Source: Clostridiaceae bacterium (GTDB taxonomy: Bacteria; Bacillota; Clostridia; DSM-8532). From it: a DNA stretch of 42,912 nt. Below the pieces are notes generated by a model. The model had not been told where the DNA came from. It saw nothing but the letters and a program-made list of their open reading frames with translations, and did not search any database. The stretch covers positions 1-42,912 of the forward strand of contig JAAYNA010000074.1 in NCBI GenBank assembly GCA_012521105.1. Reading direction: 5' to 3'. Below, piece by piece: positions 39,882 to 42,912 of this stretch (positions are counted from its first letter, which is position 1; the number at the start of each line of letters is the position of its first letter). Position numbers and translations under genes: made by a program.

Positions 39882-40987
39882 GGCTTAGCTTCCTCCCTGC
39901 GCTTCTTTGATCCAGTCCGGACTGAGGCAATAATAACCAATATTAGCGGAAAAACAAGTGTGAATATCCAGGAAAAAATGCGATATATGTGCATTTCTAC
40001 CCGCAGTGTAGAGTACAGGTTTTCAGGCAGCAGACTTAAAGTAAAAATAAGAATAATAAAAGGAACTATTAATGGCTTACGGTACTTAAGGTTAAAAGTT
40101 CTTTGAAAAATATAGGTAATAAAATACAAACTGGAGCTTAGATACAGGAAAGCACTCGAAGCCCATATTAATATAAATGCCGCCTCTATCCTCGAAAAAA
40201 ACCTGCCTATTTTAATTGTTCTGGCCAATTGATACATTGGCAGGAAAAACTCGGTTGAAGTTGGATATTGATATACCATAAGATAACACAACGAGGACAA
40301 AACAAGAAAAAGTCCTGAAAAAAATATTCCATACCGTCCTATTTCTGCGAAACTATTTTTCTTTTTCAAAAATGGCATTAAAAAAAACAGTGCAATTAAT
40401 TCAGAGAAATATGACAGATTTATTATACCCTTTTGCAGTATTGCTTTAACGCCCAATCCCAACCATGGTGAAAGTCTGCTTATGTCATATCTGGGGATAT
40501 TAAATAAAAGTATTAATGTAAAAGCAGCAGCTAAAAGCGGTATCGCCAAAACATGGAGTCTGCTGATGGCTTCAAGCCCTAAATAGGCCCCCACAATCAT
40601 CCCTATAGAGAACAAAAGGATCACTATACTGACAGGAGTGGATGTAAGACTGATGACTTTTATATCCTCAGCAAATTGCCTGAGTACAACATGAGTTATA
40701 TACATAAACTGGATTAGAAAAATAATACCTGCAATTATCCTGCCAATTTCACCAAGAGCAATCTCGCCTACATCTAAAAGATCATTTCCGGCAAATTTCC
40801 TATATAGTCGGGATATAAGCAAGAACAGTAAATATACAACCACCGAATCCAGCAGAATCATTATCCACGCAGCGCTTCCTGCATCTTCAGAAACAGTCCT
40901 GGGAAAATCAAGTATAATTTTGGATAAAATCAAATTCAGCAACAGGCAGGCTGCTTCGAAATTACCGATTGTGGTCTTCTGATCCAT
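39878..40987 (-). CDS. Germinant receptor B subunit, spore germination permease
   Basis: A 369-residue polytopic protein with about ten membrane helices, of the GerAB/GerB group in the APC transporter superfamily. It is the subunit that binds the germinant in gerA-type receptors. Family features are the N-terminal ILDFPRTVSEDAGSAAWI and the PRYDISRLSPWLGLG segment. GGAG lies nine bases before the ATG. The gene starts 26 bases before the gerA stop and its own stop overlaps gerC, so the operon is tightly coupled. The germinant cannot be predicted. Confidence 0.93.
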   Translation of the reverse strand: MDQKTTIGNFEAACLLLNLILSKIILDFPRTVSEDAGSAAWIMILLDSVVVYLLFLLISRLYRKFAGNDLLDVGEIALGEIGRIIAGIIFLIQFMYITHVVLRQFAEDIKVISLTSTPVSIVILLFSIGMIVGAYLGLEAISRLHVLAIPLLAAAFTLILLFNIPRYDISRLSPWLGLGVKAILQKGIINLSYFSELIALFFLMPFLKKKNSFAEIGRYGIFFSGLFLVLSSLCYLMVYQYPTSTEFFLPMYQLARTIKIGRFFSRIEAAFILIWASSAFLYLSSSLYFITYIFQRTFNLKYRKPLIVPFIILIFTLSLLPENLYSTLRVEMHIYRIFSWIFTLVFPLILVIIASVRTGSKKRREEAKP

Positions 40988-42800
40988 CTGTGTTTACTCC
41001 TTTCTCCGATATTACCCATTCCCGGCTAATAAAAGGCTGCTGCTTAATATCCTTTGGATTCACAAAATCAGGTCTGTCTTCTTCTTTCCAAAGGGGTGCT
41101 CTAAATATGGTATTAGTTCTTTTCCCTGTGGTTTTTGGTGCAAATGGTGCAAAGAAAGGAACACCAAAGGATTTTGCATTTACCAGCAAAAGAAAATGTA
41201 TGAAAACTCCAAGAGTTATTCCCAAAAGACCTGCAAAACCTGCCAGAAGTATATAAACAAAGCGTAATGCACGGAAAGAGTATCCCAGTGAAAAATCGGG
41301 AACTGCAAAAGAACCAATTCCTGTAACAGCCACAATAATTATAAGTATTGGACTTACAAGATTCGCTGAAACAGCAGCCTGGCCCAATATTAAACCACCA
41401 ACAATACTAAGAGTTGGGCCTATCGGACCCGGTATTCTTATTCCTGCCTCACGGATAAGCTCAAAAGCTATCTCCATGATAAGAATGCTTGCAATCGTCG
41501 GGAAGGGAACCTTCTCCCTTGATGATGCAATAGCAAGAAGTAAGTCGGTAGGCAGCATCTCCTGATGGTAGTTGGTTATGGCAAGATAAATTGAAGGAAG
41601 AAAGAGTGTAATCAGGATACCCAGAATTCTTATAAAGCGAAGTAAAGTGGAGTAAGGATACCTCAAATAATAGTCCTCGGGTGAATGGATAAGGTTGAAA
41701 AAAGTTACCGGAACCACTATTACAAACGGGCTCCCATGAACTATTATTGCAACACGGCCTTCTCCCAAATATGCTGCCACACGATCGGGACGCTCGGTTA
41801 ATAATAATTGTGGCGCGGGAAGAAAAGTGTCGTCCTCCAAAAACTGTTCAAGCTCGGCCGAGTCACGTAAGTAAGCGATTTTTACACTTTTAAGCCTCTT
41901 GCGTACTTCGTCTACCAGTCTGGTATTTGCTATGTTTTTTATATAAACGATACTGCAGGGAGTCTTGCTTCTTTCACCAACCAGTACATCTTCCACAATC
42001 AGGTTCTCATCTTTAAGTATTTTTCTAAGAAGGGCAGAGTTAGCTCTGTTCGTTTCAATAAAAGACTCTCTGGGACCGCGTATATTCAGTTCAGATGTTG
42101 GTTTTTCAACACTTCTGTGCTCCCAGCCCTTCACATCTGCAGCAAAAGCCACATCCAAACTGTCAATAAAAATTCCAATGCCTCCGAAATTAACTTCGTC
42201 AACAACTTCCTGATATGTTTTGCACATTTTAATCTGGTTTTGCGGAATTAAATGGCTGTATATAATATCTCTTACCGATTGTTCTTCCGTGTCCATCGGC
42301 ATAACCGACAAAGTCATTAACGGAACAAGAATATTGTTGTTAATAATAGAACTGTTTACCAGGCCATCGAAAAAACAAACGAAAGCAGGATAAACCTTAT
42401 CTTTCACACGTACTTTAAACTCACGTATTTTAAAGTCTCCATTTATATCTGCGCTATATCTTTTTTTTATCACTTCAAGACATGTCCTGAAAGAACTGCT
42501 GATTTTCCCATCTTCGGCATGTTCTTTCTCTTCTTCATTATTCTTGCCTTCATTATTATCTATTGGAATTGGTTTTGTTATCTTTTTTTTTCTTTCAGTT
42601 TTTCTATTGCAATCATTATTTTTATCGTTATCGGCCTTTTCTTTCTCCTCATCTCCATCAGGGACATCTGCATTTTCATCTTCTGTTCTGTTTGATGCAT
42701 TCTCATCGTGCCGGTGTTCAAAATCATCAAGAACAAAAGGTTTCTTGGGTTCTTCGGGTTTAAACAGAATTATGGATTTAAGATAAGAAGCTATTTTCAA
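40962..42800 (-). CDS. Germinant receptor A subunit, GerA family
   Basis: A 612-residue GerA-family protein that forms the main oligomeric subunit of the receptor, acting as the ion channel in B. subtilis GerA. After a basic N-terminus, residues about 28-100 form a highly charged, low-complexity linker. The soluble domain follows (about 105-380) with GPRESFIETNRANSALLR. Then come about five helices (from about 390) with PFPTIASILIMEIAFELIRE and GPIGPTLSIVGGLILGQAAV. It starts with TTG, seven bases after GGAGG. It is the first gene of the gerA-gerB-gerC operon; no clear sporulation-type promoter is visible upstream. Confidence 0.94.
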   Translation of the reverse strand: MKIASYLKSIILFKPEEPKKPFVLDDFEHRHDENASNRTEDENADVPDGDEEKEKADNDKNNDCNRKTERKKKITKPIPIDNNEGKNNEEEKEHAEDGKISSSFRTCLEVIKKRYSADINGDFKIREFKVRVKDKVYPAFVCFFDGLVNSSIINNNILVPLMTLSVMPMDTEEQSVRDIIYSHLIPQNQIKMCKTYQEVVDEVNFGGIGIFIDSLDVAFAADVKGWEHRSVEKPTSELNIRGPRESFIETNRANSALLRKILKDENLIVEDVLVGERSKTPCSIVYIKNIANTRLVDEVRKRLKSVKIAYLRDSAELEQFLEDDTFLPAPQLLLTERPDRVAAYLGEGRVAIIVHGSPFVIVVPVTFFNLIHSPEDYYLRYPYSTLLRFIRILGILITLFLPSIYLAITNYHQEMLPTDLLLAIASSREKVPFPTIASILIMEIAFELIREAGIRIPGPIGPTLSIVGGLILGQAAVSANLVSPILIIIVAVTGIGSFAVPDFSLGYSFRALRFVYILLAGFAGLLGITLGVFIHFLLLVNAKSFGVPFFAPFAPKTTGKRTNTIFRAPLWKEEDRPDFVNPKDIKQQPFISREWVISEKGVNTDGSEDHNR

Positions 42801-42838
42801 AAAACACCCTCCCCGAAAAGTACAGTTTTACGATAGTT

Positions 42839-42851
42839 TTCTCAATGAGAA
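42839..42851. promoter_or_regulatory. Small palindrome upstream of the ger operon
   Basis: TTCTCA and TGAGAA form a perfect inverted repeat around one base, about 40 bases before the gerA start. It may be an operator; I find no convincing sigma-G-type -35/-10 pair in 42801-42912. Confidence 0.25.
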
Positions 42852-42912
42852 CCGATGTTATACCCTTTTTGCTTATTAATCAGGTTCGGAGCCGGTGTAA
42901 AAATAGTTTACC

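Noticed and set aside
42801-42912. Sigma-G promoter for the ger operon
   Set aside because: Expected because of the genes, but no pair of boxes with right sequence and spacing was visible.
1-42912. CRISPR arrays, insertion sequences, rRNA genes
   Set aside because: No regularly spaced repeats, transposase genes or rRNA segments were seen.

Overview
The window looks like chromosomal DNA from an anaerobic, endospore-forming member of the Clostridia. The evidence is AT-rich DNA with strong AGGAGG-type ribosome binding sites and many TTG/GTG starts, a fused IspH-S1 protein typical of Clostridia, a gerA-type germinant receptor operon, and a HutP-fold protein beside cmk. The genus cannot be fixed from what is visible.

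Layout. Positions 1-7591 are almost all minus strand: the first codons of an unknown gene, ispH-rpsA fusion, plsC, cmk, a HutP-like gene, a small membrane-anchored unknown, a HI0933/BaiN-type flavoprotein, an RpiR/MurR regulator and a Cof-type HAD phosphatase. Positions 7749-8745 carry trmB and tRNA-Trp with good promoters. Positions 8760-9830 are a decayed patch with a frameshifted tyrosine integrase next to the tRNA gene, so an old mobile element probably inserted there. Positions 9838-16610 are plus strand: a coiled-coil small protein, tldD/tldE, and a three-gene surface acetylation cassette (DUF4358-like lipoprotein, MBOAT acyltransferase, DHHW protein). Positions 16611-19764 are minus strand: glutamine-dependent nadE and a tandem P-loop ATPase. 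Glycerol-1-phosphate dehydrogenase (20087-21445, plus) follows.

Positions 21448-34243 are one long minus-strand operon of eight genes, several overlapping. In transcription order they are a large secreted/membrane protein, an ABC ATPase, an ABC-2 permease, a DUF4175-like coiled-coil membrane protein, a MoxR AAA+ ATPase, a DUF58 protein, a BatA-like VWA protein and a double-VWA protein. I see it as a complete, undercharacterised envelope machine: a MoxR/VWA chaperone module tied to its own ABC transporter. It is the best candidate for an undescribed system here.

Positions 34374-37202 hold comM-dprA with a clear promoter. A cytoplasmic SGNH hydrolase (37637-38392) lies divergently. Positions 38404-42800 are a gerA-gerB-gerC operon. 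It ends with a 57-residue two-helix membrane protein whose GTG start overlaps the gerC stop. This resembles in size and topology the small D subunits known from Bacillus germinant receptors and is easily missed.
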